Origin: Chthoniobacter flavus
GTDB lineage: Bacteria; Verrucomicrobiota; Verrucomicrobiia; Chthoniobacterales; Chthoniobacteraceae
Assembly: GCA_945861435.1 (NCBI GenBank)
Contig: CAMAUX010000003.1
Span: forward strand, 87,582 to 151,581
Length of the DNA stretch: 64,000 nucleotides
Reading direction: 5' to 3'
Within the stretch, counting starts at the first letter, position 1. Every line of letters begins with the position of its first letter. Below are positions 63,001 through 64,000 of the stretch, in pieces. A program made the translations under genes and the position numbers. The notes under the pieces were generated by a model, which saw nothing but the letters and a program-made list of their open reading frames with translations, did not search any database and was not told the DNA's origin.

Positions 63001-64000
63001 GGCACGCTCGTCATCGGCGGCATCACCGGAGCCGCTTCCGGTGCCGGTGTGGCCAGCGTCACGATCACCACACCGAACATCCTCGGCACGCAGGGTGGGG
63101 GAGGCAACGGGTCCACCACCATGTCCGTGCGCCACGACATCCTTGGCGACTCCACCGTCTCCGGCTTCGGCACCGGCTTCCTCACCAAGGACTCCGTCAC
63201 CAACAACTACCGCGCCCTTACCGCAGGCGAACTCAACTCCACCGTGTCCACATGGGCGGCCACCCAGAACGCCGGCCTTTCCTCCGCGCAGACCATCTCC
63301 GCAGCCGCCACCGCCAACACCCTCACCATCAGCGGCACCGCCAGCCTCGGCTCCGGCCTCAACAACACCACCTTCGGCGACTTCAACGCCGCGGGCGGTC
63401 TGCTGACCATGTCGCTCTCCAATGCGACGGCCACCCTCGTTCTGGCCAACGCCACAGCCTCCATCAACCTCGGCGCCTACCAGGCCACCACGGCCGGCAC
63501 CACCCCCTTCTTCCACGTCCTCAACGGCGCCACCCTCAACCTCAACGCCGCACTCGCCACCAACGGCACCGCCGGCATCCTTAAGGCGGGCGACGGCGTC
63601 CTCAATCTCACCAAGCCCGCCTACTTCACCGGCACCACCACCCTCAACGGCGGCACGCTTCAGCTCAACTCCGGCGCCGCCAACACCCTCCTCGTCGTCC
63701 CCGGCGCAGGCGCTCCCACCGTCGGCGCCGTCACCATCAACGGCATCGGCTCTGTCCTCGATCTGATGGGACAGAACCAGACCATCGGCGTTCTCTCCTC
63801 CACCAACACGCTCCCGGGCATGTCCGGCACCATCCAGAGCACCGGCGGCAGCGCCACACTCACCACCGTCGGCACCGGCACGTTCTCCGGAGTGATCAGC
63901 GGTGCCGTCGCTCTCACCCGCGCCGGTAACACCACCACCACCCTCACCAACGCCAGCACCTACACCGGCGCCACCACCGTGCGCGGCGGCACCCTGCAGT
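33097..64000 (+). CDS. giant PATR-repeat surface protein, partial (at least 10,301 codons, no stop in window)
   Basis: ATG at 33097, then one uninterrupted frame to the window end (30,904 bases); spot translations along the length and at the last line (YTGATTVRGGTLQ) are in frame. Residues 1-67 are an extended, Arg/Pro-rich signal peptide (cleavage near AKAA/T), like giant 1. The mature start shares its N-terminal module (YWDS, GTWGTSANQWW, then FNTTGYT). The body is almost entirely PATR beta-strand repeat, e.g. GVLTKTGSGILTLTG at 35,200, GSLTKRGTGTLQLSG at 36,670 and GGLTKTGAGTLTLTG at 53,461. Interspersed are long modules that recur four to five times from 43 kb on. Expected role: secreted stalk-like adhesin or matrix protein (inference). 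The missing C terminus decides whether it is sorted by PEP-CTERM, as giant 1, or by an autotransporter barrel. Confidence 0.93.
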   Translation, partial: MNKKSSRIPRLDASSGLLRAPFRLPRRKAALPRPRRIFSPLGISLSSCASALALCGALFSGTGAAKAATLYWDSDSIGINNTLSGGGLGGLGTWGTSANQWWNGAASLSNQAWNNSNNDTAVFWGTAGTVTLGTGITVGGLQFNTTGYTLGVAGNTLTFGANSNVTLNNIAATTIAANIAGSGSLNINGGAFAGLTAGTLTMTGTGSSFTGGVTIGNSMTVTLSGTTNTAFSNLSSGLTLNTGSNLNIVNTTTDTALTHVNAAAAITGNGGTISYTNTAGAINYAMSLGAYTAASGQNVIISTNATNAGSTEVLTLASLAQSGTGTLALVGGGGLNTATNQMVVTGASGATAANQIIAPWLTTGTAAGTQSDYAVYNASKQVVGVGTLTALPVTGAALQAYQLAGAQTQTGTSNITALKFTGAATTFTLASGANLGTTGILNAGTGALTIAPGTGGVVTLPSTTSANLYLNTGINQGIIIQGPINDNGAGVLTLVVSGPNTVTLNLTGTSTFSGGTVVNSGTFRINGDGNLGAATGGLSFNGNAGFNLQAAMTIGTVGTPANRAISLNNGAIATVTTNAFNHSLIGNISGTGGISLSGTSGNTFTLGQSGSTSTYTGPTQISSGTLKAGVTNAFGSNSAMVLANTAGVVLDITGFDTAIGSLSGAGPTGGTITLGTNTLTVGGNNESTTFAGVIGTGSTAGVLTKTGSGILTLTGTNLYTGGTNINGGLINITSLANLGTAGIAFNGGGVQFASPGVDPSARTLTFTGAAVIDTNNNQIIFANPVGNNGAGGITKNGVGTLVLQGANTNTGGAIVNAGVLSLQNAQALGTGSTGTIVVNSGATLALQSSSGTPSFGSKALSLSGTGSLAGQSGALVNVAGTNTYAGTLSLSANATISSDAGSLTLSDTSAITGSGFTLTLAGASSGTLAGALQTGAGGLVKTGSGTWTLSSTTANFTGPTSITGGTLSIVGGALGSTSGTTLGGGILNLTSGSQNAGALTLAAGTSNTVIVGSGAALTTGAFSRSTGGLVAFDTSAGGSLPTSATGSGANNLLGYATITDSTGTGIAQVSGGSIVRFAPSSSASVLADNSNSATTDFTTAGMAANPLAWSNGITARSVNSLTFDTASGAQTVNLGASGNVLTLASGALQLIGSANGTLTGGQLGASGSEVFVHQNGTGSLLVQSPVSGGAGSLTKRGTGTLQLSGASTYTGATIINGGTVKAGSSSLFTIATVDSTNSAGYLTSAGGPLGVGSAVTLANVSGAALDLNGFSVAIGSLSGGGTTGGNLLLGSGGTLIVGGGDLINNVGAANIGTTFGGIISGTGNLTIAGGGSLTLTNSSSSFSGQVNVNSGTLVLSGNLPVNTNSLLGNSNAVIAVNGISSTQGLPGGTLVIQGGLGVTGVTIDRSISISGRGNNTVGGALINIGNNTYNGFITTSNSSETRVGSVAGTWTLGNAGQLYLGTTNTSFYPTIGVGNIVLNGIVGGGAVGAYALQVAKSGLLDKTLLLNNYTNNQIGDIRLDSGTIRISNGGAIGATTSTNALRGTAGTFEIRTDAGSSFSTKSFSQADGNQGILVDRAVGGAGLNQTVTFGNLNQGNNRSLTFSGRNGTNLTFAAMIGNGNGNNAESFTVNLNGTLTFTGDIWGEGNNAQTLTITSTGATVLTGNITASATTSAASFTKAGTGPMTIGGTAGTFNGNANVNAGTLNISDIGALNATSTSATGGNQAGVVVFGGGTLNYTGAGQTWTNKVLLLNATNAILTSNGTGVLVLPKNVSTNSTGAKNLVLGGTTGTISTPNDLQGLVVNTTVGAGVTKFDAGVWQITSPGTTSATIGTANASFGITAIGTTGTSYITTTSTSGLVLGQPVSGTGVPFGTVVSQIISPTQFTTSQNLTSTGSTIVLGTVTGSTSAINTSAVSAGTTTAPTLTFASTANLVPGQQVTGTGLTGNWYISAITSGTVVTLASTTGNTVTVGAIASGTAITPQASANFAGPLTITGGTVQLNPLAAAAASPVLSGLTNVVFATDAIRGNGYAGGTLNYKAHASGSTQTAGILSVTAGAGTVQITPTGGTNTLTFGSVTAPSLATGLNFIVPTSPGTNSVVLTAGGTAGLLNAHAYYNGADFAYNPGGANAVLAAAVYGTTSGFTTTNTLTASTNVAINAAASTGALTVTSLKVSGDSTLTLSGLLTVGGATGGGILVDSATTGASITGTGVTTASAGDLAIRVNGSSDILTLSAPVTSTTTGGITKNGAGTLILNAVNAETGTVTLNEGTLKLSGATTTLGGSGYTVTLRQGATLDLNGVNVNASTQSAGVVNSAGTITNSAASGTADFRISSTTASLITGLISDGANAKISFTKANSGNARLTGLNTFTGPVALSSTGKIIVNNLADIGTASPLGKGDATSNATNAASLVFASSSSAGGLVYTGADGTIFQTTQTPSVSINRLFTIDTTGAAAFAPIDSSGTYGNNVLTAGASNHATLVFNNTAPIVINGTTNLATVVLQGSSTGDNTFTPQLVGTNVALTKDGAGRWVLGNTNNTYSGTTTITTGQLVAQDANSNATSATTFAPASSTTDLWVNSSYGLVTGQSVSGTGIANGTTIAAILDPTHIRLSQSATLASGAALTFGSINSLSSNSNLLFNQSTGGTEAVLESAGTFSRAVGTGAGQVQWAANASGGFAASSSPLNVTFGGSASFGTGGIGNGTGQLYLNSTTALSDVNITGNLNLNGAVRTVNVFDNTATNTDFATISGVISGATGSGLARSGTGVLYLTGANTFSGNTTLGTGTTIVSSIGGGSRLSSAFGDASGQLNIGAANLIYAGTGETSSRQVNITGAAVIDASGSGPLVLSNLVNNAAGSRVLTLRGFSNDANTVSSNLADNGGALQVYKNDGGTWFLTGNNTFTGGVRADSGFVGLSSASSLGAAAPVGLTTNAVSNSGTVTLATGTTAGLAPGMLFNSNGATFGDTITGITNSTTFTISTARTIAAGSPMVAGGLHMSNAAVFATSPAGLTISQPIVISNNTTAIFTGTNPITLSGNLYGDDGNPWTISNTISGGTLTVSGNFLSMEIGTARSLTIAGTGNTNWNGAVVNGAGANTGLAFNTSGTVTIGGSTAAGSLHTSATLTQGRVINSRAGSLRPFGSNGTLTMLGGSLESTVPLTGANAFTNSLQLTESYGVITGSQSIEFAGNATTGSLQNNGGNRFLTNNLASGAVLTFSTNAFQLSEAVAGARTLTLSGTGATIISAPIVNSLGTATAASNLVYSPSSSAATLSITGVSTNVLASGWTGAATFNGGTTTISGAGVIGGTAAATVNNSGILTLDNTGTNTANRLGNRAVTLAGAVYNFTGNSAGTVEGTNGSGGNLTAGIGQSRINITNNGGTTQMNFGTLTLTAAGGALDFTSNAQLGTGTNRVLFSTAPTLIPATAVNNPTGIIGRATVSGSAAASGAPEFATYNTTGLAANALGVQAFTAYNIPTLSSTTTVGTSVTVASTVGLSVGMAVYGGNGVGANTIASITGPTTYTLTNAATTAGATPLTYGTTAYTNINSPVVAASTDTIKIGSGFITTDDINFNRSFNALNIAGNGLNLASVGGNATLTLTSGGVIVSGGSNTISVDRIALSAEGFLSVASGSSLNITGAITSATGGVDKNLAGDLTLSAPQFYTVPTVVNAGKLTLAGGTNTLFPGQNLMVNNGATLDLNGNTQYVAGFTSSGGVVPGSGGTVTTLAGTGSLIASLAAGFTWAGTITDTAGSTTHFARVGGNTLTVNSANTYKGATALLGGTLSLNSNGTLANTSAITVNYGTLAIDNNTGIFIDNTNRINDAAPISMSGGTISYNSRKNSNGSELLGALTAAQGANTITSGVQALGTYQTGDLTFASLNRNAGITINFTSGGGTLGSSGSNPRILFTSPLTNNASSNALGAWAIANSTDYAAYNVAQGAGAVGTSGYIGYTAGTGTGSALTGFSSGAITQVLVATNQAITLPAGTTSTSMLKLTSAAAGVQNDILFASNTDKLNLIDGGLLHNNIAAGSLIGNQSIPGILTSGGTATTGTTDLVVYNANTTTATGTYSAGAGSSTITLSAATTTITPGMMLTSAGTGTVTPGTYVTSVSGTTIGLSTAQGTISGTLTFTPAFVINAAIQDNGLGNATSLVKSGAGILTLTNANTHTGTTIVNQGTLNLASLGTGTATAIGNATNVVIPGNLVINGGVAGTGAAVTMLNNTGQIATTSNVTLNGRATLTLAGGNALNATAYDNTLNSIAFNNNGGEAAPTVTNPAGSTLILSSSTPVTATSSNASYTAIISGGFLALANSSNTLDVGAIQLNGSTYAPLVSTLTISSVINGAATAGSVSVTTSSTASTSVTVASVPASLVVGSTLLGQSVTAISGTTVTLAGNASQTIASATTVAYRGSTAASITKSGTGLLLLSGANTFTGGLTTTGSSGGIILGASSSPTALAIVAGTGSSSATGSTVILNGPVGTGTLTLAAGNSLFINGGNASIANPVSFAGNPIFNNVNTTAGTLTLAGPITYGIGANPLTVSIPNPTVTVTATGPTSGLNTITAFTKTGLGNLNMNFTGIGATVPISITGGGTLTISHDGDGDVQNENIYTGALTYDAALPTLTIGRAGQTILWNQAINKIIAPSSFTGNVGNGITLTNNHQYGLVLPSAITLNANLGATGPAFSVSAVSASNLVDGLTLSGVLSGGATGSTSVVLTKSGAGTLALTGTNTFGGTSSIIDVTDGILAGNSNAAFGNSANVIRLSANSATKGLRLTGGNADTLTGRTINLNAATVGIDVTTGTTVTLDTAFTFGAASNALQKNDNGILAFASSVNNASLTGAWTISAGALRITNNSNLNSNATAVTVSNSLGAALQLDGSGGGFTLSRGISLSSSGINSGGALQNLSGSNTVSGTITLAAAATIGSDSGTLTISGAISGAQALTLAGAGNINFTTSALPALSSLTVINPAAGTAGVMTLGVASPSYVSALTINNGKFVLSGAGTVGSAAVATTVASGGLFTIDDTGTAIANRLNSAGAASARTLTLTDGTFNYIANGTSASSESLGTLTSSSGNSIVSLTNSGSAASTLTFASLSIANGSVLTFSSASNKTLGAADARIVLTSAPTLTPATTGIIPRAVVIDAAGVNFASYNHNGTSSNANGLQAFTGYDTSNNLITAAATATVRLTADSNLPGGPTKTLNALYLSGTGVDLTSSVKGGTSLVLTVPNILVSGGTNTIASGVIIDTAATVGTLLVAGGSVLEVNGVFRGGGAEYRTGLDGEVRFNTKQYFNTGTNYLGIMRGTVKLNGGDNTLYQGLQGGTAGQHMDIGPGATLNLNGTAQMVGELVSPNRNLFAGAGGTVTSSTAATFVTVNTVSGGDWGGQITGNIFYNKSGAQGLNLRNDNTYTGGTLITAGTVTLIDQGRLSSGGPIQVNYASLNLTNSGTVSINNRLGGSNVTLRGGTLQLTGRDNTDNTETLGTLTLDGGQNRIVTGLGGGTIRSTELVFGNLTQSNFATLETNYSGQMGSNARLVFANGTTHLVNNVIPWATNYTDLISYVAPSAGNDAGGVATLNSAGYAGYDASLIPAGSGSLTQNLRLVGAAFTVPDVNAGVAGTYSANAIAFVRNAVNQNLVFADNNDTLNLKAGTLVISGAFDSTIGSAVGNGSITSGGSSTGVNPLYLFVNANSSTTLTVNSAIVNNGTLGAQTRLVLTPASSSIIALKANNTYSGGTQINGGTTHTGTLALNVAGADGGSTVAIPLATTAADSLVINGATVRLDAANQIHFGVTPVLNGSSTLNINAFAQTLAGLTFNNNGGNSPTVSLGAAGGILKLTGGVSATSSNVNSVSVISGTAPLGLDLNGATRTFTIDPVTINGSTTVASLTPTLNVSAIIGSSGAAAGIIKTGSGLLQLTGANTFTGGVDGQAGGLVFGANSTPSTVGSTVTSGPLGTGTLTIGAGTRFLASTASTVANAMTVNGSFTTDGILALTFNGATTLAASPTITVTAPQMSVTLGGVLSESGGSFGITKTGLGTLTLAGTANTFTGKTTVSAGILSIAGASSLGADPSSVVADQLTLQNGAILVSSATATLAANRGVTIGSGGGAFAPASSTTLTINGAITSSGSVFVTGAGQVVFSSANTYLGATEVFSGNLRIRNGAGLGATDSGTSVYSGAALELDGTSAPLTVGAEALTLYGTGISSGGALRNIAGANTYSGAITLGASGVNINSDAGTLTLNAAGGPAVTGTNTNLTLGGTGNGVIATPLTIGSGTLTMAGTGTWSLGGANTFSTATISTGTLSFRTKDSMAGPVTASAAATVGLGVKQSDANYFSSTDVDNLFSNSLSGVTMNATSLVGVDTAAGDFTYSPSFGTTSRALVKLGANTLTLSGTPAINGGLSANGGTLLLSGSISSTGATTVNAGTLSVAGTLTGDVAASLLNIGSVAGNSVVNVSGTLSNYLNLYGANVSGAVAVYNQTGGSATFAYTGTTDANSFRLSRATGGYGYLNLTGGTLTAPGRVNLAHLGTAVAYIGGTNAVANFKGEWMMVSGFGNAGTSGSLTIGAGGTLDRTGASNFLGIFMNNASQFGAMNMAGGNFINPTRAVVFGNNGSGATNNVGFLNFAGGTFSTGVNVTNSVGTSTGNQVFLNFAGGTFLATAPLTAALPVTVTGQTVTTTLFGPVDNSNLGSGVSWTGGATFDTNNNAVSLTGNLLGATGAGVTQTNLTVTPGSGYVGAPLVQFSTAGLVANGTPASGYAVMDGDRVKGIVITSPGTYSAGTVPTVTLTGGGGTGASVAISALNTANASTGGLTKTGAGTLTLTGTNTYGGTTTISGGVLTFGTVASKPSGGLVTVASGATLAVSLGAGASYFTATDVDSLLAGTSAGVTNAPGSWVGIDTTTGNQSYALPMSGSQGFAKVGINNLTLTGASNYSGTINVSAGTLVSAGSSPLGIGPVTLNGGILSLQWDGSAATSGGTPETLTLPNSVTANTAAPTITVDRAALAYAPLNLTAANKTIAVSALTLTQPATTLTVTNNNGFGLLVAGNLALPASGGTTTFNVATASVSNVVQGLTLSGVLSGGQTGSTNVVLTKSGAGTLALTGTNTFGGSSSLIDVTAGILSVSSNGALGDLSNVVRLSANSATQGLRLTGGNAYTLTGRTININAATVGIDVTGGTIATLDTAFTTSAASNTLQKNDNGILAFASTVNNAGLTGTWTINAGGLRIANNSNLNSNATAVTIPNNVGAALQLDGSAGGFTLSRAISISNTGINTGGALQNLSGSNTVSSTITLGAAATIGADSGSTLNLTAASPFAGTQNLTLNAAGTINISGALSASSPGAITKIGAGNLALTGDSSVTSAYIANIGVNAGTLTLSGSGKLGGTGTLTVNPGAILSINDATAVASRLGGRPLAFAGATFNYSVNAAASSTETIGVLTLNSGGSAIAVTNSGSQASTLTFASLTNTAAGNSLDVSGAVGTSTNKVIFTTAPTLAPVTTGILARVTTNGNEFATYNGTTGVTPFTGYSSATNILLASTTQTFKALASTSNSLTASQTINGLTLTSGGGSVNVGGVAGITATTLTLTSGGILANGTGSGSTLSVPVVAVGAVEAMVHVASGQTLDVSSAFTGTAGFTKTLPGTLNLNSPQFVSGATTLNAGTVKLVSGATNTLLFNNALTVNTGATLDLNGGVQYVGTLTNQGAAANAGVSGGTITSTTGLGMLVINSAASSYSGSLSGTSGSTGVGFVRSGASGNFNVLSPLTYGGPTLINGGGLTIGNALNGFSLSDSGSLPNTSSITLSYSSINLNNFAGMTNVTDRLNDSAPITLNGGSINLIGRLNAASTESIGAVTLNQGVSVLSAAESTNGPIAPNAAKLTLASLSRNASAGATVFFAQNYQGSSNASLGQLGGASPFNSKAVVITAAPSLTNQIMGGWAFAGTGFFNTNIIEFASYLPTLGVGALNTTGFPGYDGISLTGATATQNIRVTASTTAPSGTTTLNSLNFLNATASTNNVLTFTAATDKLVLSSGGLLVQNVVNGTSGTSSLGTSANSGRLTSAFSNGAGANDLFLFYQNNTAANVLTVNSVIEDNGSTPVRLVVTGGNFAASNVTLQGTNTYTGGTVVSNEILTVGATGTLPAGGVTLNNASLTQTSGGVIASQAATLNGGSTLTLVGNNTLTSLAFNNNGGTANPSVATGGVLTLPGGSSISATSSNVGTTSTLSGTVDFGGNTPTVSVAPIQFTDPVTSTTKVLAPWQAALNISAAVQNSGAITKTGNGVLQLSGASTFSNGLTISAGGLIIGASSTPSTLYSTVTSGPLGTGSVTMAAGTSLLASGAFTLANNFTFLGDTTFAGTNSFTLNGITTLPTIWNATVSAPLTTITIGDASNAVSSDLINKSGPGTLTVNNYAGTIQASGGLALTGDGNALSSQQILSLGGNLILTGDSSVSVNRSSAAPNARNKMLQKGSLTLPGNILSVTNSNGYGLEFTGSTTMTGPAHFAVATATASNLVQGLTLTGQITGSGFGMIKSGPGTLVLGSSSNTFGGSGSTIDIIGGVVAAGSDGALGNSNNSVILNIDGSTGVGFRATNTFSTSRTFRLAQPNNAIEVTAGSVLTLTSPFTLSAATNILNKNDNGVLELAADNSATNWSVSGGGILVNAGAVRLSNNNAAGLSTNAIIVNAASAAVGAAVQLAGNVTIANPITINPTTTNNTATGLNGFSGALENVSGTNTVTGVITYGADSSIGASAGVLNINGTINGTSTSVRTLAFTGAGTINLNSNLTSATTTPNQLYAITKFGSGTLTITTANPVILTNNLNVFGGTLAFSGNGTLLNAGGNTGIAATINPGATLSIDNSTVNLGNRLGARNVNLYGGALNFIGNSAADSAEMLGGPIFSRGYSVITVTAQPGFQSNLGFTNSSNSPAPAQNANPGPSGASILFRGTNLAATPTAGSATIRDTGATNGFQFNGQSGATGTSTKGLMPWALVDTSATGNGISFATGDGTSFTTTYVRPLAANEYGTANTFVANNNNNINLTTGTTSTGSANLNINSLTMDGNAGVTIGSLLQLTSSSGGYLVKTGSTSTISGGILNQANGASPFNFWTLGDLSITSLLTGGNGTANPAISLVKAGAGTLTLSTPLSLIPGLTTMSANSLSGQTVINGGTLKLAGGTNTIQANNYLHVSLGGTLDLNGTSQQVYGLFTDGVVAGSGGTITSSSGTGKLIVNSDSARNWAGSISGSVNFTRSGLQTFSVYSDNPYTGSTLLNASTTTLQHLGALSGTSSLDINYATLTLDNNYTANAGSYNNLTNRINDSAPIALRGATLNFSGRINATSSESLGAVSVAQGFSQIIPTVNGTAISAADLTLASLSQSDSGATLNFNQSNLGLIGTNARVLISAINGVATSASTAGLGLTNNLIGGWASAQNEFATYIPGLGVAALNAGGAPGYDSTTLLSGSNPTKNVRITSAASIPTGGATYNSLVISGNIAFGFTTGTDTLNLVSGGLIAQQNNSNIGASVDSGRITAGGLTPSATSPLYLYNRANTVTVNSRLIDNPNGSTSRVMAVLTANGGALTLTNTSNSYSGGTVLNGGTLNLLASTAGSVIPLANDPSKGLVINGATVTMGSSSNTVSGQIASGNVVTLNGGSTLTLFGNNTLAGLVFNNTGGTANPTVNTYSTATAAGTGSTGVLTIGSSGITATSSNVGTTALVEGLLDFGSSANTISVDSINTSGSTDVAPLQRGLLLRGIIGSSGGITKTGTGVLDLNAQQSFTGPFTVSGGAVKIGVTNAGSRYSALTLNSGTRLDLNGVSTTWGSLAGSGTVFNSSTTTSTLTAGFDNTSTVFSGQFARFNDATLGPTAFTKIGTGTLRLTAAQSSSIASTGTITVSGGTLAFDGAGAWFAGTATPAFASTFTVNAGGTLSLDNTAANLNNRLGMGTVGTLNIQGGKLAISGSSASATTESITTFNVVNGGGRIELTPNAASALTLAITTLNSANGTGTLVIGGITGAASGAGVASVTITTPNILGTQGGGGNGSTTMSVRHDILGDSTVSGFGTGFLTKDSVTNNYRALTAGELNSTVSTWAATQNAGLSSAQTISAAATANTLTISGTASLGSGLNNTTFGDFNAAGGLLTMSLSNATATLVLANATASINLGAYQATTAGTTPFFHVLNGATLNLNAALATNGTAGILKAGDGVLNLTKPAYFTGTTTLNGGTLQLNSGAANTLLVVPGAGAPTVGAVTINGIGSVLDLMGQNQTIGVLSSTNTLPGMSGTIQSTGGSATLTTVGTGTFSGVISGAVALTRAGNTTTTLTNASTYTGATTVRGGTLQ
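47149..47844 (+). repeat. 232-codon block of giant 2, copy A
   Basis: Starts GLTLSGVLSGG and ends ATIGSDSG. It aligns without gaps to 54247-54942, offset 7,098 bases; by my count 190 of 232 residues are identical. It includes the PATR unit SGAGTLALTGTNTFGG and the invariant LQKNDNGILAFAS. Confidence 0.85.
49539..49547 (+). repeat. G9 homopolymer inside giant gene 2
   Basis: Nine consecutive G residues, read in frame as part of VTGLGGGTI. It is the longest homopolymer I noticed in the coding sequence. A one-base slip here would shift the frame of the remaining gene. Confidence 0.9.
54247..54942 (+). repeat. 232-codon block of giant 2, copy B
   Basis: Gap-free partner of copy A. Differences are concentrated in two short stretches (around residues 50-65 and 105-120 of the block); the rest is nearly invariant, including the nucleotide sequence around LQKNDNGILAFAS. 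Confidence 0.85.
58555..59265 (+). repeat. diverged third copy (C) of the 232-codon block
   Basis: Colinear with copies A and B (GLTLTGQITG, NTFGGSGSTID, LNKNDNGVLELA, AVQLAG, ALENVSGTNTVTG, SSIGASAG) but only moderately similar and 15 bases longer. Like A and B, it sits about 1 kb before an anchor-1 motif, which confirms that it is the same supermodule position. Confidence 0.7.

Larger units (their letters stand above)
43021..64000 (+). repeat. supermodule array in giant 2
   Basis: Coding repeat of several kilobases. Anchor 1 (L/I-D-N-T-x-x-x-x-x-N-R-L-G type) occurs near 43021, 48106, 55201, 59551 and 62752. Anchor 2 (G-T-x-K-L-x-G-G-T-N-T-L followed by L-D-L-N-G) follows at 44092, 48961, 56008, 60502 and 63652, that is 807 to 1,071 bases later each time. 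Anchor 3 (N-R-I-N-D-S-A-P-I type) follows at 44521, 49411 (degenerate), 56479 and 60937. Anchor 4 (G-W-A ... F-A-S-Y ... G-Y-D) follows near 44,840 (degenerate), 49,690, 56,830 and 61,265. The fifth copy is cut by the window end. Confidence 0.75.

Noticed and set aside
33097..64000. CRISPR-like or satellite array interpretation of the repeated DNA
   Set aside because: Repeats are diverged, coding, in frame and of variable spacing; there are no identical short repeats with unique equal-length spacers.

Overview
The window looks like a chromosomal segment of a high-GC member of the PVC superphylum, most likely Verrucomicrobiota. The evidence is a PVC-type haem-binding CxxCH dehydrogenase/HEAT protein, a PSCyt/DUF1549/DUF1553 cytochrome next to a Tat-exported DUF1501 protein, and two enormous proteins built from autotransporter-associated beta-strand (PATR) repeats, one ending in a PEP-CTERM sorting signal. 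No RNA genes, CRISPR arrays, transposases or phage genes were recognised.

Left part (1-14,257): ordinary metabolic genes. Five plus-strand genes come first: the CxxCH dehydrogenase, an alkaline-phosphatase-superfamily hydrolase, a PIG-L (LmbE) deacetylase, a NagB-like sugar-phosphate deaminase/isomerase and a YfcA-type TSUP permease. A secreted alpha/beta hydrolase follows. Facing them are three minus-strand genes: DUF1549/DUF1553 cytochrome, DUF1501 protein and an FGGY sugar kinase. The PIG-L/NagB pairing suggests amino-sugar catabolism. The 693-base gap at 12,254-12,946 holds a diverged tandem intergenic repeat of about 230 bases.

Right part (14,590-64,000): dominated by two giant secreted proteins in the same orientation. 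The first (14,590-30,324, 5,244 aa) is complete, has no cysteine that I could find, carries an unusually long signal peptide and ends in VPEPSTW, a hydrophobic segment and an Arg-rich tail. The second starts at 33,097 and stays open to the window edge: at least 30,904 bases and 10,301 codons without a stop. Between them lies an OmpR-family response regulator/histidine kinase pair (30,452-32,636) with overlapping reading frames, which is a natural candidate regulator of the flanking surface proteins.

The giants are not simple short-repeat arrays. Giant 1 holds a long segment present twice (23,305-24,936 and 26,713-28,269). Giant 2 holds at least four, probably five, copies of a multi-kilobase supermodule recognised by several anchor motifs at conserved spacing. 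One 232-codon block is about 82% identical between copies 7,098 bases apart. A second short repeat family (GM-x-V-x-G-x-x-I-x-x-G-T) is scattered through both.

G/C strand composition also switches: the plus strand is G-rich to about 14-16 kb whichever strand is coding, and C-rich from about 17 kb on, including in the ordinary two-component genes. This may mark a replichore boundary (terminus-like polarity) inside giant gene 1.
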